From Brachycybe producta (taxonomy: Eukaryota > Arthropoda > Diplopoda > Playtdesmida > Andrognathidae), in contig JAUPFP010000165.1 in NCBI GenBank assembly GCA_036925085.1, positions 1 through 64,000 of the forward strand: a DNA stretch of 64,000 bases, written 5' to 3'. Position 1 is the stretch's first letter; every line of letters begins with the position of its first letter. Positions 52,706-63,590 of the stretch are shown here, piece after piece. The notes under the pieces are model-generated. The model did no database searches. It was not told the origin of the DNA and saw only the letters and a program-made list of their open reading frames with translations. The position numbers and the translations under genes are program-made.

Positions 52706-52806
52706 TTAAAATGCAAGTAGATCATTTATTTTGTCCGTGTAGCGTTAGATGGCGCCACTACCCCTCTTACTATAGAAATGTACCGACACTCTTCGAATCT
52801 TGACTG
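52706..52806 (+). repeat. Dispersed repeat O, copy O2
   Basis: AAAATGCAAGTAGATCATTT, GCGTTAGATGGCGCCACTA, ACCGACACTCTTCGAATC. A16 starts at its right edge. Confidence 0.65.
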
Positions 52807-53013
52807 CAGGCAATTAGAAAACGGAATGAACAGAAGTTGGCTTCGCCCTTTTTTTATGACGAACGCAACTTCTAATTGGTTTGGTTATGTAGTCTGACGT
52901 CACATGCTCCGCCCTTTTCAACGTCGAACCACACAACAAACCAATTAGAAGTTGCCGGTCGTCCTAAAAAGGGCGGAGCCAACTTATGTTCTCCCCGATT
53001 TCTAAATGCCTGT
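52807..53013. mobile_element. Family A MITE, copy A16
   Basis: CAGGCAATTAGAAAACGGAA to GATTTCTAAATGCCTGT with TGACGTCACATGCTCCGCCC. No clean TSD. Confidence 0.85.
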
Positions 53014-53649
53014 CTTCCAGAGTCATTTTTCAAATTTTAATTACACAAATCTCTGCCATTATTATTTTAAAAAAACATGCTGTAATTGTAAATTCAGTGA
53101 GTGACTTTTTGATAAAAGCTTATTTTGGGCCATTTTTCTGGTGAATTTCTTTTTACATAAAAGAAACTCACTCAGTGAAGAAGAAGAAAAAAAAGAGCAA
53201 CGAAAACTCTTAATAGAATAAAACTTTTAGGTTAAAATAACTTAACTTAAGGGCAATGCATAACATTAATTACTTAAAACAAGCTGGTAATTAAGGGGCT
53301 ACAACTAAATGCACTTATAGCCCGCCTCCCATTAAACCCTATAGATCACTTCTTTCTCCCACCCACCCCCCCCCCCCTTCCAACTTTTCCTATTCCTGTT
53401 CATCTCTTGTGATCACTTTCGAAACACAAGACCTTTTTAATACACCCCATTCAACCTGACTTCTCTATACTTGGTCCCAAGAGCCAAAGGGCATTTTTCT
53501 ACCCTTACCGCCCATCCACCCAACCCTACACTCATCAACTCTTGTACTATTAATGGCATCCATTTGACCGACGCCGCCGCCATTTGATAACTCATCCATG
53601 AAAATGATGGAGGGCTACTTATGTGCATTTCTTCACTGATATTAAAAGA
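53014..53649. other. AT-rich DNA, no gene seen
   Basis: A 72-codon minus ORF (53437-53655) has ordinary composition but no recognised domain, and no transcript features; left as hypothetical at best. Confidence 0.35.
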
Positions 53650-54252
53650 TTTCAACGGTTCGGAACAAGTCGAACCGGTTCACCAATTACTGAAACTGAT
53701 AGAACCGGGTTCGCCAATTACTGGAGCTGATATACTGTAGAACCGGGTTCGCCAATTACTGGAGCTGATAGAACCGGGTTCGCCAATTACTGGAGCTGAT
53801 AGAACCGAGTTCGTCAATTACTGGAGCTGATAGAACCGGGTTCGCCAATTACTGGAGCTGATAGAACCGGTTCACCAATTACTGGAACTGATAGAACCGG
53901 TTCACCAATTACTAGAACTGATAGAACTGGTTCGCCAGTATAAGTCGAACTAATAAGAAGTTAAGAACTGGTTCCGAACCGAGTATAATCGGTTCGGTTC
54001 TACCCTTCGCTACCTTCTTCTGATAAGTTTGTCGATCTTGACGAACCATTTGCGCAGCACATTTAAGACTAATGTGCTGCGCAAATCTGCGCACAGTTTG
54101 CTGCGCAAATCTGCTAATGCATATTGGGAACTGGTTCGCCAATATCGACGAACTGATCAAAACCGGTGTCCAAAAAAATTGGCGAATCGCGAAACGATTA
54201 AACCAGTTCCGAACCGAGTAGAAATGGTTCAGTTCAACCCGTAGCCACCTCT
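53650..54252. repeat. GGTTCG foldback repeat, copy R2, with 31-bp minisatellite
   Basis: 53655-53945 repeats GATAGAACCGGGTTCGCCAA plus TTACTGGAGCT (31 bp), about 8 copies. 54050-54110 has a stem TGCGCAGCACAT-TTAAGACTA-ATGTGCTGCGCA, and GAACTGGTTCGCCAATATCG follows. Same components as R1. Confidence 0.75.
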
Positions 54253-54352
54253 AATTCATAATACACATTTCTTGTCTCACCTTTTTGTTTGTTTGTTTAG
54301 AAACAACTTAAAGATTTCTTAGAAACTAGAAGAGTACAGTAACAGGTCTAAT

Positions 54353-54657
54353 ACCTTGTACACACATGAGTTAAATAAATTCAGTATAATTCACCTAAAC
54401 AAGGTGAATTATACGGAATCCAGTTAAGGACATGAACCAAATAAAAATTGACTTTATTATTAAGATTTTAAATTGAAATACTAAATCAATATTTTGTCAA
54501 TAGTTTATTTAATTATATTTAAGTATTAACTCAATATTTTCAGATTATTAACTGAATAAATTGAATTCGATATATTGTTTGTTTGCCCTTCGCAGGGCTC
54601 TGTAGAACACGTTTATTATTTAAATGCATTTAAATTATCACGTGTGTACTATAGGTA
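54353..54657 (+). mobile_element. Family E3 MITE, copy E3i
   Basis: TACCTTGTACACACATGAG to GTGTGTACTATAGGTA, TAA on both sides. A local inverted duplication (GTATAATTCACCTAAAC / GGTGAATTATAC) near 54382-54412. Confidence 0.85.
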
Positions 54658-54928
54658 TAAAGGGACATTTTTCTTATTGATATCTTTAAAAATAAACGTT
54701 TTATTGATTTTTTTTTTATAAATTTATCAATTGTCTTAATTAATCAACCTGTCCCTTAAAATAGAATGACTTTATTTTAAGACGAAAAAAATGCTGATCT
54801 CTTTTCTATTTCGTGTTAAACGGTATCCGAGGTATATTTAATGTGGTTTTAAAGTATAAACTCCTATCAAACTCTTGATTGTTTTGTCTTTCAGGTGCGC
54901 AATGAAGAAGAAACTTGAACGTGTTTTA

Positions 54929-55137
54929 GAAACTAGAAAGGGTAGCGCGCAATCACTTAAAAGGAATTTAATTGTTTGTATCTTTCAAACTAAGCTTTTT
55001 ACGTCAGTTTGAAAATGACTCAACATTTTATAGACAACATTTTTTTTAATGTTTGTCTATAAAAAGTTTATTTTGAAAGATAACAACATGAAAATACAAC
55101 TTAAGTGATTTGTGAGCTACTACCCTTCTAGTTTCTC
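54929..55137. repeat. Foldback repeat Y
   Basis: GAAACTAGAAAGGGTAG left and CTACCCTTCTAGTTTC right. AATCACTTAA / TTAAGTGATT and a central hairpin TTTATAGACAACATT / AATGTTTGTCTATAAA. Half copies at 41.2 and 62.45 kb. Confidence 0.65.
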
Positions 55138-55620
55138 ATAATTTTACTCCTAAATTGAATTGATTCTCTTGAAAGTTGCTTACTAATTTTTTTAGCTGCA
55201 ACTTAATTGCAACTTGATGAAAACTACAAAAACGTATTTGCAACAAATCTTTCAAAATAAACTTTTTTTTCGAAAAGTTCTCCCTAATTTGCTTTTTTGT
55301 TGTTGTTAAAAATAGCATTTTTAATCTTTCTTATAAAGTTTATTTTCAAAGATATCATTGAATACATATCATCATTTCACATTTCAGTTTTTATGTGGTT
55401 TCTATAAAAAGCCGGGTAAATAATTTTTCTAAACCTGTCGCTGCGTTGAAACAATGCTAACAAGTACTTTGGCGCCATCTATTGCTAAAGAAAGAAAAAT
55501 ATTTCTCAGTTAAATTCCTCCACTCCATGTACAATATGACCCAAAATACCTTCTTATCCTTTGTAAAAAAAAATGCACGCAAAAATCTACCATCATATAA
55601 TTTGTAGAATTTCGTTTTCA
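55138..55620. other. AT-rich DNA, no gene seen
   Basis: TATAAAGTTTATTTTCAAAG near 55330 is a scrap of repeat Y. Nothing else supported. Confidence 0.35.
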
Positions 55621-56055
55621 AGAGGGACGGGACATTCGAATCCTCGAATCTTGAAAAATATTCGAGATTCGAAAACTCAAATCTTTGCGCTTTTTTCGTC
55701 TTTCGAATCTTTAGAATCCTAACTTTAAAAAAACTGTTAAAAATGTTGGTAAAATTAGTTATAACTCCACTGACGTCCAATAGACGCGTTCACTAACAAA
55801 AAAACCGGCGATTGTTGGCAATTTCGGCAGTGGTATTCGGGGTCACCAATGGATCACCTTGTGGCCTGACCCTGAGTGAAGCCACACTGCGTTTTTTACT
55901 ATTAATAATTTAATATTTAATATTATTTTATTTATTTTTATCTTCTTGTTGAATATATAATATAGGATTCTTATATTTGAAGGATTCGAAATATTCGAGA
56001 TTCGAGAACCTTTTAGGATTCGGATTTGAGAAAATTTAGGATTCGTTCCACCTCT
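55621..56055 (+). mobile_element. Family C hAT-like MITE, copy C7
   Basis: AGAGGGACGGGACATTCG to ATTCGTTCCACCTCT. CGTTTTCA (55613-55620) and AGTTTTCA (56056-56063) agree at 7 of 8, an 8-bp TSD. Confidence 0.85.
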
Positions 56056-56123
56056 AGTTTTCAATAATTCTTTGCAAAATATATGCAGTCATGATAATTG
56101 TTAAGAAACTGCCAAAAAAAAAG

Positions 56124-56449
56124 TAGGGATGGGACATTCGAATCCTCGAATCTTCACAAATATTCGAATCTTCGCGCTTCTTTCGTCTTTCGAATCCTAA
56201 CCTAAAAAAACTGTTAAAAACTTTGATCAATTTAGTTTTAACTCCATTGACGTCCAATACAAGCGTTCACTAGCAAAAAAAAAACCGGCGATTGTTGCAA
56301 TTTCGGTAGTATACCGGATCACCTGAATATCACCTTGTGGCAGTGACCCTTCAGTGCCACACACTATGTTTTTTATTATTAATAATTTAATATTTAATAT
56401 TATTTCATTTATTTGTATCTTCTTAATGAATAATATAGGATTCTTATAT
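56124..56449 (+). mobile_element. Family C hAT-like MITE, copy C8, right end lost
   Basis: TAGGGATGGGACATTCG through TAATATAGGATTCTTATATG, then unrelated sequence. Only 68 bp downstream of C7, same orientation. Confidence 0.8.
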
Positions 56450-56609
56450 GTTATAATGCTCGTGCACATTGAGAGTGCTCGCTGTAAACAGTGGAACAAC
56501 TGCGAACGTGAACATATTCACTCCAGTATGGATGCAAGGGGAGCATTTCAAAAGAACACGAACAAATGTTTGCTCTTGCTCGCTCTTCTGGTAAATATCC
56601 AGCTTTAGA

Positions 56610-56658
56610 TTCCGGCTTGTCAATCTTGACTTTTCAAGCCAAGATTGACAAGCCGGAA
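56610..56658. repeat. Perfect 19-nt stem-loop
   Basis: TTCCGGCTTGTCAATCTTG and CAAGATTGACAAGCCGGAA separated by 11 nt. Confidence 0.85.
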
Positions 56659-57411
<753 letters not shown>

Positions 57412-57607
57412 ACAGGCATTTGTAGACAGCTTCAGAATTTCTTTGGCTCCGCCCTTTTAATGAGCGTCAGACCAAATATAAACCTAAATTAGAAATAAAA
57501 AGGGCGGGGCATGCAACAGCTATGTAATAACAAACCAATTCGAAATTAAATGACGCTCATAAAAGGGTAGAGCCAAAGAAATTCTGAAGCTGTCTACTGA
57601 TGCCTGT
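57412..57607. mobile_element. Family B MITE, copy B7
   Basis: ACAGGCATTTGTAGACAGC to GCTGTCTACTGATGCCTGT; AGCTTCAGAATTTCTTTGGC and its complement inside. Flanks GATTGCAAT and ATTGGCAAC share only a gapped similarity. Confidence 0.85.
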
Positions 57608-57653
57608 ATTGGCAACGCTTGACAGTAAGCTTACTGCATTACTTGCAGAGACA

Positions 57654-57809
57654 ACAACAGTCAGTTGGGCGCATCCAGAAAGATTCTGTTAGCCCCGCCC
57701 TTTTATGAGCATCAGACCAATAACAAACCCATAACAAACAGAATCGAACACGTAACAAACCTAAATAAAAAATCAGAACGAACTTTTCTGGCTGCGCCCA
57801 ACTGTCTCT
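57654..57809. mobile_element. Family B relative, copy B8 (AGTTGGGCGC ends)
   Basis: CAGTTGGGCGCATCCAGAAA left, TTTCTGGCTGCGCCCAACTG right. GCAGAGACA (57645-57653) and GTAGAGACA (57810-57818), 8 of 9. Same internal GCCCCGCCCTTTTATGAGC core, so a subfamily with different ends. Confidence 0.75.
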
Positions 57810-57815
57810 GTAGAG

Positions 57816-58009
57816 ACAGGCATTTAGGCTCAGCAAAATAGTCGTTTTTGCCCCGCCCTTTTATGCGGAACGGCAACTTCTATCTAATTGGTTTGTTACT
57901 TCGTCTGATGTCACATGCTCCACCCTTTTCAATTTCTGATTGGTTATTTGGTCTGACGTCATAAAAGGGCGGAGCAAAAGAAATTCTAATGCTGAGCACA
58001 ATCGCCTGT
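57816..58009. mobile_element. Family B MITE, copy B9
   Basis: ACAGGCATTTAGGCTCAGC to GCTGAGCACAATCGCCTGT. It starts within the right TSD of B8, so three B elements lie within 600 bp. Confidence 0.8.
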
Positions 58010-58787
58010 CTGAAATTGTGTACACTGCATCCTTTACTAGTGCATCTTCTCAAATTTTAACGGATCTTTGAATGACCTGTCCTGAATCCGCCGTTATAGG
58101 AGGAGGAGGAGGATGAGGGTCCCACCTTAAATTAAACGTACTTTTCAACAAAATAAAACAAATTCCACTCCTGTAGTCCCCAAAAACAAAAACACGTCTA
58201 AGTGGAAATAAAAGCTTGTTTTTAATTTTTACTCTAATGTTTGGCCATTTCATTCTCAAACTACAAATTAGGCACTCGAATGATTCCCTCCTCCTCCACC
58301 CCTTCTTTCAACTGGAAAATGTGTAAGGGGAGGATTTGGGGGGGGGGGGGGTGGTAACACACAACCTCAGATTAGAATCAATCATTGAACCAAGTGACAT
58401 CTTTTCTCCAAACGAGAAAAAAAGAGAAGAAAAAAAAAACTGTCCCATGAAATTATTGTCTCATTGAAATGTAGGAACAGATTTTGGATCCATTGGATGA
58501 CAATTAGAAATCGACCGACAACCGTTGAATAATAGTGTGTTTCAATGTAAGGAGAGAGAGAGAGAGAGAGAGAGGGGGAAGAGGAGGAAGGTTGTTTTTC
58601 AAACAGTTTTTCTGTTTCAGATTCTTGATTTAAACTATTTCAATCAGAATAGACAAGCGAAACGAAAAAGAATGGGCCCACCCATAGTGTGTGTGGATTC
58701 AAGAATCAAACGTTTGGAGAACAAGAAAAAAGCAACCAAAAAAATACTCAAAGGACTCAAAGCTTCTATACTCTGGTCAAGATTGGA
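58010..58787. other. AT-rich DNA, no gene seen
   Basis: G13-type run near 58339 and a GAGAGA tract at about 58552-58576. The ORF reaching into A17 is a chance frame. Confidence 0.4.
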
Positions 58788-58962
58788 ACAGGCAATTAGA
58801 AAACGGGACGAACAGAAGTTGGCTGCGCCCTTTTTATGACGAACGGCAACTTCTAATTGGTTTGTTGTGTGGTTCGACGTTGAAAAGGGCGGAGCATGTG
58901 ACGTCAGACTACATAACCAACCAATTAGAAGTTTCCATTCATCCCGTTTTCTAATTGCCTGT
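58788..58962. mobile_element. Family A MITE, copy A17 with 3' internal deletion
   Basis: ACAGGCAATTAGAAAACGGG to GTTTTCTAATTGCCTGT but lacks the last GC-box arm (jump after AGAAGTTTCCATTC). AGATTGGA and AGACTGGA flank it (7 of 8). Confidence 0.85.
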
Positions 58963-59010
58963 AGACTGGACCCTTAAGGAAACTTTTGAGCATATAGACA
59001 AAAAGGGATA

Positions 59011-59110
59011 GTTTAAGAATGCAAGTAGATCATTTATTTTGTGCGTGTAGCATTAGATGGCGCCACTAGCCCTCTCCCATAGAAATATCTACTGACACTC
59101 TTCAACTCTG
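59011..59110 (+). repeat. Dispersed repeat O, copy O3
   Basis: TAAGAATGCAAGTAGATCAT, GCATTAGATGGCGCCACTAG, TACTGACACTCTTCAAC. Confidence 0.65.
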
Positions 59111-59364
59111 TTGACTCATCTTCCTTTTTTTTTCACGAAAACTTAATCGCTTCGCTATTTCTACACGTGTTCTTCTTCACTTATATTGTGTTCTGGGTTG
59201 TTTGTCCACGTGCTGTTAATTAAGGTTGTTTTGGACGCTTTTAATGCTAAAAGGGTGCATTTGATTTCAACTAATTGGCGAGTGTAGTTTGTCACCTATC
59301 GAGGTTTGCGCCATCTACTTTGCGATTATACAAGTAATAGTATTTTTCTATGGAGCCCTTTTAA

Positions 59365-59735
59365 GGTGCTCGCCCACTAGGTCGGTGATGCGGCGCGGAG
59401 AAAAAACGGCTCCCAAACAAAATGCATGGAAATGAATGTAGCCCCCATCCATTAGGGTGGAAGAGCAGAGAAGCGCGGCGAAATTCCGACTTCAAGAAGT
59501 TTCAAACTTTTTCCAGATCGGTACCGTGCAAGCACTTCGCCGCACTTCCGCCGTAATGAACGGGGCTCCTTTCATTTACATGCATTTTGTTTGGGAACCG
59601 TTTTTTCTCCGTGCTGTATCACCAACCTAGTGGGCGAGCAGCTCTAATGGAAGGGGGCTTCATTCATTTACATGCATTTTGTTTGGGAGCCATTCTTTCT
59701 CTGTGCTGCGTCACCGACCTTTAGGGCGAGCAGCT
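59365..59735. mobile_element. Element X, TTAA-flanked, long TIR with duplicated right arm
   Basis: GGTGCTCGCCCACTAGGTCG left and GGGCGAGCAGCT right; AACGGCTCCCAAACAAAATG and complement extend the TIR to about 90 bp. The right arm occurs twice (about 59566-59647 and 59653-59735). TTAA at 59361-59364 and 59736-59739. GC-richer than surroundings. Kolobok/piggyBac-like by TSD. Confidence 0.65.
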
Positions 59736-59739
59736 TTAA

Positions 59740-60737
59740 ACAAACGGGTTCTTGCTTTCTTTTGTCATTAACCCTTTTTTTTATCAAGACTAAAACGACA
59801 CAAGCCTTAATTTGTTGTCAACCCCTTCGACGTCACAAGCTTCATCTTATGATGAGGCAAGTATCATTAGTGTACCGTTTATTGAGACTCCACATAATAC
59901 GTTTTTACAGATGATCAGAAGCACTCAAGTCAAAGTAACCAATCTCTATATACTACGAGTTCGTGTGTTCCAAGTTCAACTTCTCAAAAACCCAAATTGC
60001 CAATTCCCCCCTTCTTTCTCCCCGCCACCCCCACCCCTTTTCAATCCTCATTAATATGAAATGCAAATCAGCTATAATCTCCTAATTGTGACATTCCCAC
60101 AATTGCCAACAACAAACCATTTTCAGTTTGAATACAAAGTGGTGTAGTAAGACAAAACAGTTAACACGTCCTAAGTTCGATCCTTTGGTGTTTTAGTTTG
60201 GCCCCCTCCCTTCCCCTTCCCTTCACCCCCACCCTCTCTCCACCTCATGAACTATAAAGCATTGGATATGGCAACAAACATCATCAATAAAGATTAAATT
60301 GTCATTCTCAAAAAAAGGCAAGTTCGAAAGACTCCAAAAAAGACACAGAATGACGACGACGGGATCTGGCTCCTTACTCCTATATTACAATCATTCTATC
60401 CGTCCAACCAAAACATCAAACAGAACACAAAAAAAAATACAAAAGTGAAACACCAAATCCAATGCAAAACTTAATACTTGAGCTTAGCTAACCAAGAAAT
60501 ATATATAAAATGAATGTATATTATACCTAAAACCTTCTCCATCATTCCTCATGATGTCCTTATGTTACTGTTTGATTAATGACGAGGTCGCAACTGAACA
60601 AGCAATCAGCTGTTCAGATAGAAGTTCAGCGTTGAAAGAACACCTAACGCCATCTATCGACATACATGAGAAACTTCAATTATGACAGTTTCCCGATCAG
60701 AATGATTTTTTCAAATTTTATTAAATATAATAAAATA
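59740..60737. other. AT-rich DNA, no gene seen
   Basis: Pyrimidine-rich patches near 60005 and 60205. No convincing ORF or repeat. Confidence 0.4.
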
Positions 60738-60830
60738 TGCGCAGAACAGTGCGTAATGTGACAGTTTATCGTATATCTAACCTTGTGACCTTCTAGACAA
60801 AAGAATTGGTGGAGATGTGTGCTAAATACA
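60738..60830. mobile_element. Element N, fragment N3
   Basis: GCGCAGAACAGTGCGTAATG, CAGTTTATCGTATATCTAAC and TTGTGACCTTCTAGACAA match N2; cut at its right by A18. Confidence 0.6.
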
Positions 60831-61032
60831 GCCAATTAGAAATCGGGACGAGCAGAAGTTGGCTCCGCCCTTGTTATGACGACCGGCAACTTCTAATTGG
60901 TTGGTTGTGTGGTTCGACGTTGAAAAGGGCGGAGCATGTGACGTCAGACTACATAACCAACCAATTAGAAGTTGCGTTCGTCATAAAAAGGGCGGAGACA
61001 ACTGAAGTTCGTCCCGATTTCTAAATGCCTGT
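60831..61032. mobile_element. Family A MITE, copy A18 (left tip missing)
   Basis: Starts CCAATTAGAAATCGGGAC rather than ACAGGCAATTAG; otherwise complete to TTTCTAAATGCCTGT with intact TGTGACGTCAGAC. Confidence 0.85.
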
Positions 61033-61293
61033 GGTGCGGAGGGGGGGCCGCAGGAAGTTTGCAGGGCGCATTTTGGAAGTACAAAGGGGCGCAGTGTTTT
61101 AAGCAGCAAGGGGACTGCATGGGGCGCAACCAAACCTAACTACGCCCTTGTAATATAAGGTAAATAGCAAAATCCTCTGATAGCTATGTTCTCTATGACA
61201 ATATATAGGCCTACAGATGAAGAAAAAAATGAATCCTGGAATTTCGTTATGGAAACCCTCATATAAGATTTTTATTCAGTTGTATTCATTATT

Positions 61294-61374
<81 letters not shown>

Positions 61375-61558
61375 TAAAATGGTAATAAATTTTCTACTAA
61401 AGAGTTTTAATTGCCTCAGAAGATGAAGACAACTTAAGACCAAGAAATGAAACATTACCACAGTTTAAGAATTTAATTAAAAAAAGCTTTATGGCACAGA
61501 AACCGAAAATCACAACTGTCACAACATTAATACTTTTTACTTTTCTTCCCTTTTTCTT
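61033..61558. other. Unassigned, includes (GA)n at 61299-61370
   Basis: A pure GA run of about 36 units. Upstream, GGGGCGCAACCAAACCTAAC and CTACGCCCTTG near 61117-61150 resemble a transposon end. No gene seen. Confidence 0.5.
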
Positions 61559-61980
61559 TAGGGATGAGTCAGTCGAATCCCGCGAATCTTGAAAAATATT
61601 CGAGATTCGAAAACTCGAATCTTTGCGCTTTTTTCGTCTTTTTCGAATCTTTCGAATCCTAACCTTAAAAAAAAACTGTTAAAAACTTTAGTAAAATTAG
61701 TTTTAACTCCATTGACGTCCGATAGAAGCGTTCACTAACAAACAAACAAAATCCGGCAATTGTTGGCAATTTAGGTGTTGTACCCGGATCACCTTGTGGC
61801 AACCCTGAATGCCACACTGTGTTTATTATTATTAATAATTTAATATTTAATATTATTTCATTTATTTGTATCTTCTTAATGAATAATATAGGATTCCAAT
61901 ATTGAACGATTCGAGGGATTCCGGAGATTCGAGAACCTTTTAGGATTCGGATTCGAGAAAATTTAGGATTCGTCACACAT
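61559..61980 (+). mobile_element. Family C hAT-like MITE, copy C9
   Basis: TAGGGATGAGTCAGTCG to GGATTCGTCACACA. Paired with inverted C10 about 110 bp away. Confidence 0.8.
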
Positions 61981-62088
61981 TAATACTTTTTACTTTTCTT
62001 CACTTTTTTTTTTAAAAAAAAAAGGTGGGTTTAAAATTGGTGTATAACGACTGTCGAACTCCAGTTGATTCTGCCTTTCGACGAATCC

Positions 62089-62431
62089 CAAATTTTCTCG
62101 AAACAGAATAATAAAAGGTTCTCGAATCCCTCGAATCTCTCGATTCCTTCTTATAAGAATCCTATATAACAAGTGTGGCATTCAGGGACAGGCCACAAGG
62201 TGATATTGGTGATCCGGGTACCAACAAAATTGCAACTATTGCCGGTTTTTTTTTTTTTTTTGTTGGACGTCAATGGAGTTAAAAACTAATTTTACCAAAA
62301 TTTTTAACAGGTTTTTTAAGGTTAGGATTCGAAAGATTCGAAAGACGAAAAAAACGCGAAGATTCGAGTTTTCGAATCTCGAATATTTTCCAAGATTCGC
62401 GGGATTCCAGGATTCGAATGTCCCATCCCTA
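62089..62431 (-). mobile_element. Family C hAT-like MITE, copy C10
   Basis: ACGAATCCCAAATTTTCTCG to CGAATGTCCCATCCCTA. Lacks the TAATTTAATATT core between AATCCTATAT and AAGTGTGGCATTC. Confidence 0.8.
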
Positions 62432-62518
62432 ATATTTTTTTATTGTTTATAAAAGATTTTAAAAGATGTCAACATGAAATTACTATTCAGTGATTCAATG
62501 CTACCGTTCTAGTTTCGA

Positions 62519-62632
62519 CTGTTTTACTGTGGTCACACTGGCACTTAATACATTTCTATGGGAAGAGGGCTAGTGGCGCTATCTAATGCTACAGGGACGA
62601 ACTACATGATCTACTTGCATTCTTAGGGCAAG
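62519..62632 (-). repeat. Dispersed repeat O, copy O4
   Basis: Inverted: AGGGCTAGTGGCGCTATCTA, ATGATCTACTTGCATTCTTA. The next element begins at its last TTA. Confidence 0.65.
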
Positions 62633-62635
62633 TAT

Positions 62636-63245
62636 CCACTTGTTGCATTTCTGCGTATCGTATCCCAGACGCATATCAATGAATACAGTTAGCGTAGCAT
62701 CGTTTCCGTATCAAACTATGATACTAAGAAACGCAACGAACCCGATCGGTCATTTGTCGGCTCCCCCCCCCCCGGGTCACATCAAAGAAATGATACGATC
62801 CGTGGTGGAGTAAGTTGGGACGGGCAGCGCGCTCGGTCACTCCATTGCACAATATTTGTTCATTACGGGGACGTCTGCAATTACAGGCAATTAGAAATCG
62901 GGACAAAAAGAAGTTGGCTCCGCCCTTCTTATGACGGACGGCAACTTCTAATTGGTTGGATATGTAGTCTGACGTCACATGCTCCGCCCTTTTCAACGTA
63001 AAACCACACAACAAATCAATTAAAGTTGCCGTTCGTCATAAAAAGGGCGGAGCCAACTTCTGTTCATCCCGTTTTCTAATTGCCTGTCTGCAATCTCGTA
63101 ATCGTGCATTTTGAAAAGAAAACAGATTGATGATACGAGAAACATCGAGTAGCGTGTGTACACCGTATCCGTATCAGTGAATGATACGGGTATGATACGC
63201 AACGGTGATATTATACGCTAAACCGCAATAAGTGGATATCCGCCC
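62636..63245. mobile_element. Harbinger-like element, TTA TSD, with A19 inside
   Basis: GGGCAAGTATCCACTTGTTG left and AATAAGTGGATATCCGCCC right; TTA at 62633-62635 and 63246-63248. Subterminal GTATCAnnnnATGATAC words. Without A19 it is about 400 bp. Confidence 0.7.
62883..63087. mobile_element. Family A MITE, copy A19
   Basis: ACAGGCAATTAGAAATCGGG to GTTTTCTAATTGCCTGT. TCTGCAATT and TCTGCAATC flank it if the last T is counted in the TSD (8 of 9). Intact TGACGTCACATGCTCCGCCC. Confidence 0.9.
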
Positions 63246-63249
63246 TTAA

Positions 63250-63555
63250 CACCATGTAGACACATGAGTTAAATGAATTCAAATTAAAATGTGTTTAGGT
63301 GAATTATACGGAATCCAGTTAAGGACATAAACCTAAATAAAAATTGACTTTATTATTAATATTTTAAATTGAAAATACTTAATCAATATTTTGTCAATAG
63401 TTTATTTAATTATATTTAAGTATTAACTCAATATTTTCAGATTATTAACTGAATAAATTGAATTCGACGACATACTGCTTGTTTGCCCTTCACAGGGCTC
63501 TGTAGAACACGTTTATTATTTAAATGTATTTAACTTTTTAGGTGTGAATTAAGTA
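63250..63555 (+). mobile_element. Family E3 MITE, copy E3j
   Basis: CACCATGTAGACACATGAG to GTGTGAATTAAGTA, with TAA/TTA at the edges. A second, inverted E3 scrap (TACCTAGTACACACC) follows at 63559-63590. Confidence 0.75.
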
Positions 63556-63590
63556 TTATACCTAGTACACACCAGATAATTTAAATTATC

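Noticed and set aside
53437..53655. 72-codon minus-strand ORF as a gene
   Set aside because: Ordinary length for chance in this sequence, with no domain or context support; only noted as hypothetical.
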